From NCBI GenBank assembly GCA_963669155.1, contig OZ022588.1, forward strand, positions 11,267,067 to 11,331,066: 64,000 bases of DNA, in the 5' to 3' direction. Below the pieces are notes generated by a model. It made no database searches. It was not told the origin of the DNA and saw only the letters and a list, made by a program, of their open reading frames with translations. Made by a program: the position numbers and the translations under genes. Below, piece by piece: positions 1 to 12,006 of the stretch. How positions within the stretch are numbered: position 1 is the stretch's first letter; each line of letters starts with the position of its first letter. Source of the stretch: Arbacia lixula. Lineage: Eukaryota; Echinodermata; Echinoidea; Arbacioida; Arbaciidae.

Positions 1-532
1 CCTTCGTCTTTTTTCTTTACCTATATTTTCTATTTCTCTTTTTCTTCTGCTGCCCTTTGTTTACTCTCTTATTTGTTTTCAGATTCTACCTCCTTCTATA
101 TTTTCTTCCGAGTCGTCTCCTTTTTCTTTGTTCCATCATCTTGTAGATCTTTCCTTTCTTTATATTTCCTTCCCCAAATTCTCTTATTATTTTCCTCCTT
201 CAACTCAGCCCCTGTGTCTCCCGCCGTCTCCTTCTCTTTCTCCCCATTTCTTCTCCATTCTACACCTTCTTCCTCATCTGCTCATGTTATGCCATTCGTC
301 CTTCTTCAACACCAATGCACCTCGAAAATGAAACAATTCTCATATTCGATTTAACTGCCGTCCTCGTCATTTCCACTGATATATCCCTGTTCTTGAAGTT
401 ACACGAATTTATGCAAACAGACCTTAAATAAATGACAATACGAAATACATCTCTGTCCCTGTCTCCGCGTCTCTTCCTATCTTTTCCTTTTCCCTGTTCA
501 TCTCTCCATTTCTCCCCTCCTCCACCTCACTC

Positions 533-563
<31 letters not shown>

Positions 564-928
564 TCTCTCTCTCTCTTTCCGTCTCCGTCTCTCTCTCTGT
601 TTAGGTCTGTCTCTGTCTCTGTCTCTGGTCTCTGTCTCGGTCTGTCTCTGTCTCTGTCTCTCTCGCCATCCTTATGATTTCATGTGTCCTCTCGCTCAGT
701 TCATTTCTCTGTATATATATATATATGTGTGTGTGTCTTTATTCATTTCTTTCTTTCTCTCTCCTTCTTTCGCCTCTTCCCCCATCCCCCCCCCCCCCTA
801 TCTATCGCCCTGTTTCTCGCTCTGTCTGTCTCTTTGTCTGTCTGTCTGTCTGTCTTCCTTTCTTTCTTTACCTTTTTCTCCGTCTCCCCCCCCCCATATC
901 TCCTTCTCTGTTTGTCTGTCTGTCTGCC

Positions 929-980
<52 letters not shown>

Positions 981-1038
981 CCTTTTGCTATGTGTGTTTC
1001 ACTCTGTTTCTCTGTCTGTCCCTCTCTCTCTGTCACTC

Positions 1039-1072
<34 letters not shown>

Positions 1073-1155
1073 CCTCTCTCTCTCTCTCGCCATCCTTGTT
1101 ATGTCATATGTCCCAGTTCATTTCTCTCTCTCTGTATGTGGGTATGTCCTTATTC

Positions 1156-1196
<41 letters not shown>

Positions 1197-1250
1197 GCTA
1201 CACTATCTCATTTATTTCAGTGAAATCTTCTTTGTCCCTCTGTCTGCACT
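1..1250. repeat. CT-rich and CTGT microsatellite block
   Basis: The plus strand is almost wholly pyrimidine. Runs of CT dominate 536-600, 1021-1095 and 1155-1195, a CTGT tetramer array occupies about 911-977, and there is a C run at 786-798. Ser/Leu/Cys-rich and Arg/Glu-rich open frames cover it on both strands, but they are products of the repeat and not genes. Confidence 0.9.
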
Positions 1251-2756
1251 AAGTCATATCAATTGTTATTGCTTATGATCTCTACATGACCATCACAATC
1301 TCAATTGTAAATCACTTACGTTAAACGAAAACCACTTCACAAGGCTTACTTTATAAAAACACAGGTACGTCCACGCAAGTGTACTTGACCGAAAGTGTCC
1401 AGCTTAAAAGAGGCTTGGATAAATAAATACTAGGGAAACCTATACTTCAAAGCCGGGAACACCAGCAAGTGTCCCACGCGTGTGTTATGTAAACAAACAG
1501 ATTAGAAGACTTAAAACTTTGTGGTATATTGATACCATTCAAAAGTATACATATACATCAAGTGGTTATTATAACAAAACTATTCCAACTCGCGAATAGT
1601 TTGATTGATTTTGGTATATAGGGTATCAGTCATGAAGTTACTGGCACGTGTGCTTCAAATAAAAAACAGTATGAAAGGTGAGAAAACTATGCAGACATTT
1701 AATTGTGGAATTCTACACAAAATGCAGAGTGGTGTTGCCGTGTTCTGTGTGGTTAAGCTGGCCTAGTGCGCCCACTATCGACACAAATGAATTGTGTGCA
1801 ACGCTTTTGAAGGTGGTATTCATAGAAAATCCAAAAATATGAAGATATTCATCTACAGAAAGCTTATAAGCCATACAATGAGCTCGGATGACATTCAAAA
1901 AATATATCACTTTCCTAAAAGCGAAATTAGGGTGAAAACAATCACCGTATTCTCGGGGACAAATTTGACCTACTGTCATCCGAAACGGCCTTTAGGTCTG
2001 ACGTAAGAAACGGGAGGGGTTATTGTGCATCAAACATGCTAATCCGCAGCTTCTTTTCCGCCAGAAGCATCAGGCATTGTTAATGAAACTGTGACGGCAG
2101 TTGCTAGTGGATTAACAGGTGTGATACACAATGGTCATTGTGAAGCATATCCCGGCTGTGACGTACACACAACGCCACTTTTCCTCAGGCGATTTCGTAG
2201 GTCAGGAAGAGAGTCAATTTAGTGAAATTTGACTTTCATTAAACACATAACTGAACCCTTTCATGGCATGTTAGCTGCATAAATTGCTTTGATAACTCGT
2301 TCAATTATAAAATAAACTATATTTATTTGATTTTATTTCCTATGAATATCACCTTTAACAGCGTGAGGAGAATGATGGAATATATCAATTAAATGTTTCC
2401 ATAAAATCATTTCATTGATATATAGGTTGATAGCATTCAAGGACACAAAAGAAAGTAATTAGAACATGTTTAAAAGTGGGATATAATACCGTAACATTCA
2501 GCTAATCTCAAAATGTTCTGCTGTTCCTGCTTCTATATGATGTTTCTACAGCATGATTATTATGACTTATTCGGCAACAAAATACAGCATACGAAATAAC
2601 ATAATAAGATGTACCATATGTACACATCAAGTGAAAACTCAGCTCCGACAAGGCAGTCAGTGAAAGATCCTTTCACATGTGCACCTGTCTCTATTGTTGT
2701 TCCTGGAACGCTCTAAAATTCCTTTGCACCCATCATCCAAAAGATTGAAAAAAGTT
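1251..2756. other. Intergenic, no recognised feature
   Basis: AT-rich unique-looking DNA. Open frames of 60-90 codons at 1713-2006 on both strands have no family signature. I see no RNA gene or transposon end. Confidence 0.5.
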
Positions 2757-3420
2757 TGAAGTCACGGTGAGACCAGCTAACTAGTGACGACAAACGATGT
2801 TGGTATGTGTATGTTACGTTTGACGTCACGGTCAGACCAACATACCAGTAATAACCATCAATATCGGTACATGAATAATACAATTGACGTCATGGTGAGA
2901 CCAACTAACCAGTAACAGCCTCCCAATCACTGTTCACTGTTGTAATACTCTCACAAAATTTAAATCAGATGTGCGTCGTATAAGCTACACCTGGGCACTG
3001 CGTTAGGCCGGGGGGGGGGGGGGGGGGGTCACTCACTCACTTACACATTTGTGTGACTTTTTTTTTTCTTTTCCTTCTTCAAATGTGTTTTTGTGTTAGT
3101 CTTTGTTATTGTTATCTTTGATCTTTGTATTAATTGTATTTGAATGTTACATATTTTGTTATGTTTACGTGATTTGTATCACAGGGCTCCTTTGGAAAGC
3201 AGTCCTCGAGACTGAAAGGACTACCTTGTCTAAATAAAACGTGAAATGAAAAATAAATGAAATGAAAAATGACGATCAATGTCGGTAACATGAGTGTTAC
3301 GTGTGACGTAACGGTAAGACCAACCAGTGATGGCAGCCACAGTTGGTACGAGTATGCTAGGTTTGACTGGAGTCGTGCTTGTGTAACTCTTGGTCTTATA
3401 AATTGGGCTAACTACCATGG
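2757..3420 (+). repeat. 64-bp minisatellite, forward arm, copy A
   Basis: Diverged units of about 64 bp with the order TGACGTCACGG, AGACCAACTAACCAGT, GATGACGATCAATG, TTGGTACGTGTATGTTACG. Perfect TGACGTCA octamers lie at 2821-2828 and 2885-2892. The array is interrupted by the retrotransposon-like insertion at 2916-3269. The reverse-complement units follow from about 3590, so the two arms face each other. Confidence 0.85.
2916..3269 (+). mobile_element. 5'-truncated LINE-like 3' end inserted in copy A
   Basis: Copy B has an uninterrupted minisatellite unit at the matching place (AGTAATGACGATC), so this segment is an insertion. It ends with CTTTGGAAAGCAGTCC, a GACTGAAAGG motif, TAAATAAA and short GAAAT/AAAT tail repeats. 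That is the usual layout of the 3' terminus of CR1/L2-like non-LTR retrotransposons. A 19-base G run sits inside (3010-3028). No coding remnant is visible. Family assignment is an inference from the tail style. Confidence 0.6.
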
Positions 3421-3589
3421 CTACCTGTTTTAACTCTCAGAGCTCGACGTTAAATAACAATGCTAAATCGATACTTGGAGAATTGGTCCCAGTCTAATTG
3501 AACGATATTAATCATTGCGTTGTTAGGAGAGTTCGTCTGGAAGGTTGAATATGAAATCGTAGAATACATGCAACAAACCCTGGAAATGT

Positions 3590-4170
3590 TGTCCATCATC
3601 GCTAGTAGGTAGGTCTTACCGTGACATGTATGCACCAACATTGCTCGCCACTGGTGAAATGGTCACAACTGGTCGTGCGTGTTTTTACACATGTGTGTCT
3701 GTGGCTTGCGTCGAGTGTGGGCCGATTTCTGTGATGCGTTGCGTTTCAACATAGCTGAGACAAGATTACGACCACCTTGCAGGCAATCTTGCAGGCACGA
3801 CGTCAACCGTAACATACATGTACTAACATCGATCGTCATCACTGGTTAGCTGGTCTTCCGTCACGTCAAAATTACCATACTACCAACATTGATCGTCATC
3901 ACTGGTTATTTAGTCTTACCGTGATATTCAACTGTAGCATACACGTACCAATATTGATCGTCATCACTGGTTAGTTGGTCTCACCGTGACGTCACACGTA
4001 ACATAAACGTACCAACATCGATCTTCATCACTGGTTATTTAGTCTTACCGAAACATCAACCGTATATAGGTACCAATATCGATGGTCATCACTGGATAGT
4101 TGTTCTTACTATGGCGTAAAACCCAACATACACGTACCTGTACCAACATTAGCCAACATCGGTTGTTAGT
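3590..4170 (-). repeat. 64-bp minisatellite, reverse arm, copy A
   Basis: The same unit as the forward arm in reverse complement: CGTACCAACATCGATCGTCA, TCACTGGTTAGTTGGTCT, CACCGTGACGTCA. About eight diverged units. One perfect TGACGTCA lies at 3987-3994. It grades into GA-rich sequence at 4200-4320. Confidence 0.85.
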
Positions 4171-4526
4171 TAGTTTAGAGACGCGGAATGGAAACATATC
4201 ATACACCGACAGAGAGAGGGAGAAGAGTAAGGAGAGAGAGAGGGAGACATATATTGAGAGAGATTCACTGACAGACGGATATACACGCGACAAACAGAGA
4301 GAAAGAAAGGAAGGGTGAGGTGAAGAGACAGAAAACAGACATTCAAACAAGGATATACAATGTCAGAGAAAGCGACAGATAGAACCTTACAAGAAAATCA
4401 AATATGGCAAAGTTCTATCATTTGTTCTATTCTCAGTTGAAAAGAAGACAAATATCTATGACCACAGCCTCCCGTACTTTCCCCCGTCATAACGCACTAT
4501 GTACACCTGTGGTCATCGTGGTGAGA

Positions 4527-4549
4527 GGGGGGGGGGGGGGGGGGGGGGG
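4527..4549. repeat. Poly(G) tract of 23 bases
   Basis: An uninterrupted G run. Copy B has only a short G stretch at the same place (near 10320), so the tract length differs between copies. Confidence 0.9.
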
Positions 4550-5109
4550 CTTCGAACTCTAAGAGTGTGTTACCCCTTAGGTACTCCTTAGTAGCACCCT
4601 CTTGGCGACCACACCCGAAATAAACACGAGCGACCGAGGTGCGTGCGGCGTGACCCACCCTGTTTGTTTGGGTCCTCCGCACTATGTTGACTTATACCCC
4701 CGAGTCAGGGACCAGTCATCATGGTCATGCTTGGAAGGAAGGAGCTACACCATGGAAACACCATGTGGTACGGGTGACTCCGCCAGCGGTATTCAAAATG
4801 GGATGACAAAAAAGACTTCGCTCATTCAGTCACGCCGCACGGAGATTAAATCTGGGTAGACAAACTGTCCGTTAAGAGTGTTTAAATAGGGGGAAAAGTA
4901 CAAAATACGACGGAAATGCCGAGATAATACTTATCAATATGGTAGAAATTATTGCATTCTATTCGATCAATAATTCATTTTGGAAAAGAAAATGCAGGAA
5001 AGAGGTAACGTGATATATTTTGAAATATAATTCAGTTCGAATGGGTATCTCTAGCTGGCTGGAGATTAGTTGGCGACCTGGTAGAGACTTAATGTCCGCG
5101 ACCTCTTCT

Positions 5110-5268
5110 GGGTCCTGTTGCATAAAACTTACCACTGATGGTAACTTTGCTACTAATGGCAATTTCTATGGCACCTTGAATCTCATCGGCTGTCAAGCAA
5201 TGTTACCATGGCAGTTATCACTGATGGCAGAGTTACCATTAATAGTGAAGTTTTATGCAACGGAGCCC
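5110..5268. mobile_element. TTGCATAAAACTT MITE, copy A1
   Basis: About 159 bp with terminal inverted repeats of about 35 bp. The left end reads GGGTCCTGTTGCATAAAACT and the right end is its near complement, ending TTTTATGCAACGGAGCCC. TGGTAAC/GTTACCA motifs lie just inside. It is too short to code for anything, so it would need a transposase supplied elsewhere. Superfamily unknown. Confidence 0.8.
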
Positions 5269-5950
5269 AGGAGACCAGCCGGCTCTCCGGGGAGCCGCAA
5301 AAATTTCAAATAATCATATTCATTGTTTTCCAGGCTCCAACAGGTCATAGAGACTAAATTTATCTCTGCGACGCGTCGCGACGTCGCGGAGACGTCGCCG
5401 CAGCTAAGAAGAAGTCGAGGAGATTGGTTGTCACCATGTCTGTAGACGTCGAAGAGACATCACCTTGGTGGGAGCATAAGCCATGACTTGGTGTCGGGAG
5501 TCGCCGCCAATCGGTATTTCAAAACCTTTCCGCGTTGACCCAGATTTGTTTGCGTTGCACAAGGTAGTCACACTGATAGTATATTGGTCTACACCCATTA
5601 ATTCCCATTTTCGATGAACGGGGGTTAGGGTAAGGGTGGCATATCGCGGGAAGATTTATGGCATATGGATTTTGCTTAGATTACCTAATCATAGACTTTA
5701 TTCCGTCCGCAGTCCGTTGGTGTCACGTTCAGCTCAAGTAAGATTTTCCGTTCACTTCATGCCGACGTTTTCAAGCGGTCCAGGTCTTGTCAGTTTAAAC
5801 CCGCTCCAAACTTACTCCTACCTCGTTCTAAATACGTCCAAACTCTAGTTCTTAATCCAACCCCCTTGTTTCAAGATAGCTCACCTCATTCTTACTTCGT
5901 CCCCATTTGGCCCCTGGTGCGTCACGGAACACAATTGCAATTGCCTCTTG

Positions 5951-6106
5951 AGCCCCGTTGCATAAAACTTACCATTAATGGTAACTCGGTCATTAATGCT
6001 AACTACCATGGTAGCATCGCTCAACAGCCAATCAAGTTCCAGGTTTAAATAGAATACCATCGGTAGTAAAGTTACCATCAATGGTGAGTTTTATGCAAAA
6101 GTGCCC
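5951..6106. mobile_element. TTGCATAAAACTT MITE, copy A2
   Basis: Same family as at 5110, with ends AGCCCCGTTGCATAAAACTT and TTTTATGCAAAAGTGCCC and an internal CTACCATGGTAG palindrome. The matching copy in the second block is 11851-12006. Confidence 0.8.
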
Positions 6107-6477
6107 TGACCCGACTGCACGTAGTTTCTATTCCCCATTCCTAACAAAAATGTTTTTGTTACAGCAGTCAGTAATCCCAAAGAAGTAATCTTTATTTGGG
6201 CTCTACATGTATATAAAATGAATTAGTAACGTACCTTATATATGTGTATAATAGTCATGGCACCAGCGTGCACACATGTATGTACAAGTAGTCTCGGCAC
6301 TAGGCGTTCGTACATGTATTTACACGTAGATTTGGCAACAGGCGATCGTTCATGTATCTACACATAGTCTCTGCACCAGACGTACGTACATGTATGATCA
6401 CTAGAACAGCGACCCTCCTGCCTACTAGTCACAAAGTTTGAATTATTCTAACCCATTGTGTACCAGACAAACTTCAA

Positions 6478-6635
6478 GGCCCCATTGCATAAAACTTCCC
6501 ATTAATGATAACTCTGTCATCGATGGTAACTGCCATGGTAGTACCGCTCGACAGTCAATCAAATTCAAGGTTTCCATAGAAGTTTCCATTGGAAGCAAAG
6601 TTGCCATCAATGGTTAGATTTATGCAACAGGGCCC
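6478..6635. mobile_element. TTGCATAAAACTT MITE, copy A3
   Basis: Same family, with ends GGCCCCATTGCATAAAACTT and TTTATGCAACAGGGCCC. The internal CCATGG palindrome is kept. The matching copy is 12450-12607. Confidence 0.8.
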
Positions 6636-7364
6636 TGATCTATGATGTACATGTGCATTACTTGTGTCAAAGTGCACACGTGACCATGGTGACGGTGAAA
6701 GCGTTAACTTGCTATCTAGTTGGTCGAATATGTGCAAACTAGCTATTGCATCCTGATGTAACAAAAAAAACAAAGAAACGCATACACAAACGACACGTGC
6801 ACAAATAAGGAAATATAATGGACATATGTACATAAACGGAAGAAAGAAGGAAGGAATAGATATAAAATGGGGGAATTAATTAGTGATTGAATGAAGAAAT
6901 AGATAAATAGATTGATGAATATAAAGATAATGAGATATCTAGTAAATGAAATTAATGAGTGAATGATTAATGATTTGTTAAATTCATTGTTAATCTGCAA
7001 ATACCGTATTGCAAGGCGATTATTTCGTATGAGGTTTTTCAATCATATTATGGGACTTTATTTTCTGACTATGCCTACAACCGTCCTGTCCTTATGCCCA
7101 TAATGTTAACGATCTTTCTTTAAAATGTAAATTGTGTGTCGTTTAGGGAAATAAAGAAAATGAAATTAATTAAATAAATTCCATTTCATAAATTAATAGA
7201 AATACATGAAAATAAATGAATGAAATCAAATAGACAAGTTTGTATAAAAGATGGGAGACGGATTATGGGGGTGAAACTTTGCCCCTCTATCACCCCTGGG
7301 CCAAATTTGCACACCCCTATAAGTATCGGATGGAGTCGAGTGATTAATGCAATGCTTACATGGG

Positions 7365-7564
7365 NNNNNNNNNNNNNNNNNNNNNNNNNNNNNNNNNNNN
7401 NNNNNNNNNNNNNNNNNNNNNNNNNNNNNNNNNNNNNNNNNNNNNNNNNNNNNNNNNNNNNNNNNNNNNNNNNNNNNNNNNNNNNNNNNNNNNNNNNNNN
7501 NNNNNNNNNNNNNNNNNNNNNNNNNNNNNNNNNNNNNNNNNNNNNNNNNNNNNNNNNNNNNNNN
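7365..7564. other. Assembly gap, 200 N
   Basis: Exactly 200 undetermined bases, the kind of fixed-size spacer used in scaffolding, so the true distance is unknown. The right flank (7570-7630) is G, T and G homopolymer of doubtful quality. Any translation across this point is meaningless. Confidence 0.99.
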
Positions 7565-7569
7565 TGAGC

Positions 7570-7630
7570 GGGGGGGGGGGGGGGGGGGGTAGTGATTTTT
7601 TTTTTTTTTTTTTTTTTTTTGGGGGGGGGG
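7570..7630. repeat. Poly(G)-poly(T)-poly(G) at gap edge
   Basis: 20 G, a short spacer, 24 T and 10 G directly at the gap edge. Likely a sequence that stopped assembly or a low-quality contig end. Confidence 0.85.
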
Positions 7631-8569
7631 TCCATAATCCCGCCCAGTCTCTGTTCATGATTTAGGCATCAATATGGTACTCGGAGATAAATCATTCTAT
7701 ACGTTGTGATTCGATCTTGTTCTTCAAGCTGTCGTTGCGCATCGCGGCACTTGCTTTGACTTGCCGAGACGTAATAGCAATGTTGGGATGCGCAATGGAA
7801 ATGCGCCGTTCCGGTCAATCTGTTGTGTTTTTATGTATATATATATACATATAGTTTTGAGCCTACGACTCAATTTTTCGTTGCGTTTCATACCAAATCA
7901 CATTACCTGTTCGTTTCTTTTTGTTAGTTTATTTCATGTGTCGCTTCTGCATTGAATTGATTGGTAAATATTGTCTTGATTATTCGTTCCTCGTTGATTA
8001 TTCATTCCCTAAATCGTAAGAAATTCGTGTTGCATTCTTGCGGTTCTTTGCACACGATCTCAACAATGAAACTGCTTTACAAGTTGCGCCACTTCTGTAT
8101 TCACTTTGTTCTCACATTGATAATTTACATTTTGAAATATTTAAAAGCTATTTTAGCAATGTGTCACTCTGATAATATATTTGTATCTAGTGTAGAAGAG
8201 GATTGATTCACTTGTGTGCAGCAAATCATTGCTACTCGTAATAGAGCAATTTTGATTTAACATGTTAAATGAAATACAAAAGATTGAGAGGGACAAAATA
8301 AAAAAACAATAAGGACGAAGAAGAAGGAGACGGAGGAGGAGGAGGAACAGGAGGAGATGGGGGAGATATGTGACAATGAAAATGAAGGAGAAGATGGAAC
8401 GAAGAAGTCGATGTGGTTATGAGAATACAAAGGAAGAGGACGCTCCGTGTAGGACCCGATTACAGGGACAGTCAACTATGAAATTAAGTTGGTTTTAGTA
8501 AAAGCAGAAACATGAAAGAAACATATAAGTGAAGGTTTGTTGAATATCCGTCAAAGGAAAAGAAATGGT
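7631..8569. other. Intergenic between the two block copies
   Basis: Unique-looking AT-rich sequence with a purine-rich GGAGGA stretch at about 8320-8365. No gene or transposon end recognised. Confidence 0.5.
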
Positions 8570-9110
8570 TATGACCATCAATGCTTGTACATGTTTGTTG
8601 CGTGTGACGTCATGGTAAGAACAACTAATCAGTGATGACCAGTCACGGTTAGACCAACTAACCAGTGATGACGATCGATATTAGTACGTGTATGTTACGT
8701 GTGACGTCACTGTAAGAACACCTAACCAGTGATGACGATTAATGTTGGTATGTGTATGTTTTGTTTGACGTCACGGTAAGACCAACTATCTAGTGATGAC
8801 GACTGATGTTGGTACGTGTATGTTACGTTTGAAGTCACGGTGAGACCAGCTAACCAGTGACGACGACTGATGTTGGTACGTGTGTGTTACGTTTGACGTC
8901 ACGGTCAGACCAACATACCAGTAATGACCATCAATATCGGTACATGAATGTTACAAACGTCATGTTGAGACCAACTAACCAGTAATGACGATCAATGTCG
9001 GTAACATGAGTGTTACGTGTGACGTAACGGTAAGATCAACCAGTGATGGCGGTCACTGTTGGTACGAGTATGCTAGGTTTGACTGGAGTCGTGCTTGTGT
9101 AACTCTTGGT
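8570..9110 (+). repeat. 64-bp minisatellite, forward arm, copy B
   Basis: About eight units. The GACGTCAC core recurs at 8703, 8767, 8831 (as GAAGTCAC) and 8895, which fixes the 64-bp period. Perfect TGACGTCA octamers are at 8605-8612, 8702-8709, 8766-8773 and 8894-8901. This arm has more units than the copy A arm. Confidence 0.88.
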
Positions 9111-9299
9111 CTTATAAATTGGGCTAACTACCATGGCTACCGGTAATAACTCTCAGAGCTCGACGTTAAATAACAATGCTAATACGATACTTGGAGAATT
9201 GGTCCCAATCTAATTGAACGATATTAATCATTGCGTTGTTAGGAGAGTTCGTCTGGAAGGTTGAATATGAAATCGTAGAATACATGCAACAAACCCTGG

Positions 9300-9970
9300 A
9301 AATGTTGGCCATCATCGCTAGTAGGTAGGTCTTACCGTGACATGTATGCACCAACACTGCTCGTCACTGGTGAAATGGTCACAACTGGCCGCGCGTGTTT
9401 TTACACATGCGCATGTCTGTGGCTTGCGTCGAGTATGGGCCGATTCCTGTGATGCGTTGCGTTTCAACATAGCTGAGACAAGATTACGACCACCTTGCAG
9501 GCAATCTTGCAGGCACGACGTCAACCGTAACATACACGTATTAACATCGATCGTCATTGCTGGTTAGCTGGTCTTCCGTGACGTCAAACTTACCATACAT
9601 ATACCAACATTGATCGTCATCACTGGTTATTTAGTCTTACCGTGATATTCAACTGTAGCATAAACGTACCAATATTGATGGTCACAACTGGTTAGTTGAT
9701 TTTACCGTGAGGTCAACGTATACATAAATGTACCAACACTGATCGTCATCACTGGTTAGTTGGTCTCACCGTGACGTCACAGGTAACATAAACGTACCAA
9801 CATCGATCTTCATCACTGGTTATTTAGTCTTACCGTGACATCGGCCGTATATAGGTACCAATATCAATGGTCATCACTGGATAGTTGTTCTTACTATGGC
9901 GTAAAACCAAACATACATGTACCTGTACCAGCATTAGCCGTCATCGGTTGTTAGTTAGTTTGGAGACGGG
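9300..9970 (-). repeat. 64-bp minisatellite, reverse arm, copy B
   Basis: About nine units in reverse complement to the arm at 8570-9110. Perfect TGACGTCA octamers are at 9579-9586 and 9772-9779; the other units carry one- or two-base variants. With the forward arm it forms a long imperfect inverted repeat around a ~190-bp centre. Confidence 0.88.
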
Positions 9971-10885
9971 GAATGGAAACGTAGCATACACCGATAGAGA
10001 GAGGGAGAAGAGTAAGGAGAGAGAGAGAGAAGGGGACATATATTGAGAGAGATTCACTGACAGTCGGATATACACGCGATAAACAGAGAGAAAGATAGGA
10101 AGGGTGGGGTGAACAGACAGAAAACACACAGTCAAACAAGGATATACAATGTCAGAGAAAGCGACAGATAGAACCTTATACAAGAAAATCAAATATGGCA
10201 AAGTTCTATCATTTGTTCTATTCTCAGTTGAAAAGAAGGCAAACCTCTATGACCGCAGCCTCCCGTACTTTCCCCCGTCATAACGCACTATGTACACCTG
10301 TGGTCATCGTGGTAAGAGAGGGGGGCCTTCGAACCCTAGGAGTGTGTTACCCCTTAGGTACTCCTGAGTAGCACCCTCTTGGCGACCACACCCGAAATAA
10401 ACACGAGCGACCGAGGTGCGTGCGGCGTGACCCACCCTGTTTGTTTGGGTCCTCCGCACTGTGTTGACTTATACCCCCGAGTCAGGGACCAGTCATCATG
10501 GTCATGCTTGGAAGGAAGGAGCTACATCATGGGAACACCATGTGGTACGGGTGACTCCGCCAGCGGTATTCAAAATGGGTTGACAAAAATGACTTCGCTC
10601 ATTCAGTCACTCCGCACGGAGATTAAATCTGGGTACACAAACTGTCCGTTAAGAATGTTTAAAAAGGGGGAAAGTACAAAATACGACGGAAATGCCGAGA
10701 TAATACTTATCAATATGGTAGAAATTACTGCATTCTATTTGATCAATAACTCATTTTGGAAAATAAAATGCAGGAAAGAGGTATCGTGATATGTTCTGAA
10801 ATATAATTCAGTTCGAATGTGTATCTCTGGCTGGCTGGAAATTAGTTGGCGACCTGGTAGAGACTTAATGTCCGCGACCTCTTCT

Positions 10886-11045
10886 GGGTCCTGTTGCATA
10901 AAACTTACCACTGATGGTATCATTGCTACTAATGGCAATTTCTATGGACACCTTGAATCTCATTGGCTGTCAAGCAATGTTACCATGCTCATTATCACTG
11001 ATGGCAGAGTTACCATTAATTGTGAAGTTTTATGCAACAGAGCCC
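10886..11045. mobile_element. TTGCATAAAACTT MITE, copy B1
   Basis: Counterpart of 5110-5268. Ends GGGTCCTGTTGCATAAAACT and TTTTATGCAACAGAGCCC. Several substitutions and small indels against A1. Confidence 0.8.
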
Positions 11046-11720
11046 AGGATACTAGCCGGCTCTCCGGGAAGCAGCAAAAATTTCAAATAATTATGTTCAT
11101 TGTTTTCCAGGCACCAAGAGGTCATAGACACTAAATTTGTCTCTGCGACGTCGCGGAGACTTCGCCGCAGCTAAGAAGAAGTCAAGGCGATTGGTTGTCA
11201 CCATGTCTGTAGACGTCGAAGAGACATCACCTTGGTGGGAGTATAAGCCATGACTTGGTGTCGGGAGTCGCCGCCAATCGGTATTTCAAAACCTTTCCGT
11301 GTTGACCCAGATCGCTTTGCGTTGCACAAGGTATAGTAACACTGATAGTACAGTGGTCTACATGGTCTACACCCATTAATTCCCATTTCGATGAACGGGG
11401 GTTAGGGTAAGGGTGGAATATCGCGGGAAGATTTATGGCATTTGGATTGTGCTTAGATACCCTAATCATAGACTTTATTCCGTCAGCAGTCCGTCGGTGT
11501 CACGTTCAGCTCAAGTAAGAGTTCCCGTTCACTTCATGCCGACGTTTTCAAACGGTCCAGGTCTTGTCAGTTTAAACCTGCTCCGAACTTACTCCTACCT
11601 CCTTCTGAATACGTCCAAAATCTAGTTCTTAATCATGTTAATCTGACCACCTTGTTTCAAGATAGCTCACCTCATTCTTACTTCCTCCCCATTTGGCCCC
11701 AGGTGGGTCACAGAACACAA

Positions 11721-11834
11721 TACACCATTTCGTAATTACACCATGGTCGGACAATGCACTGAATAAATACTATTATACTATTTACTAAAAGAATTAATCT
11801 GCTCATGCGCAAATTGCAATTACGAAATGGCTTA
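11721..11834. mobile_element. Small TIR element present only in copy B
   Basis: Copy A reads straight through (AACACAATTGCAATTGCC) where copy B has 114 extra bases. The insert is bounded by CCATTTCGTAATTAC and its complement AATTACGAAATGG, so it looks like a very short inverted-repeat transposon. The presence/absence pattern gives its borders to within a few bases. Confidence 0.65.
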
Positions 11835-11850
11835 TTGCAATTGCCTTTTA

Positions 11851-12006
11851 AGCCCCGTTGCATAAAACTTACCATTAATGGTAACTCGGCCATTAACGCT
11901 AACTACCATGGTAGTATCGCTCAACAGCGAATCAAGTTCCAGGTTTGAATAGAATACCATCGGTAGCAAAGTTACCATCAATGGTCAGTTTTATGCAAAA
12001 GTGCCC
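11851..12006. mobile_element. TTGCATAAAACTT MITE, copy B2
   Basis: Counterpart of 5951-6106 with the same termini and internal CTACCATGGTAG. The 114-bp element lies immediately to its left. Confidence 0.8.

Larger units (their letters stand above)
2757..7364. repeat. Duplicated block, copy A
   Basis: This ~4.6 kb block reappears at 8830-13338 in the same order and orientation, with a few percent substitutions plus indels. Copy A carries a 354-base insertion (2916-3269) that copy B lacks. It lacks a 114-base element present in B (11721-11834) and a ~65-base stretch near 12010-12135. Copy A is cut off exactly at the assembly gap at 7365, whereas B continues through the matching site into unique DNA. 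It may be a true segmental duplication or the second haplotype placed in tandem by the assembler. Confidence 0.92.

Noticed and set aside
682-1278. Overlapping ~180-200-codon frames rich in Ser, Leu and Cys
   Set aside because: They are translations of CT and CTGT microsatellites in all three frames, without any non-repeat domain.
7186-7665. Frames running through the gap
   Set aside because: They translate N bases and homopolymers.
8570-9970. CRISPR-like array
   Set aside because: Units are contiguous 64-bp diverged tandem repeats in two orientations without unique spacers, in a eukaryotic genome.
10379-10789. 136-codon frame in block B with an 85-codon counterpart in block A
   Set aside because: Similarity is explained by the block duplication. 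The frame is shortened by ordinary substitutions in copy A and has no family motif.
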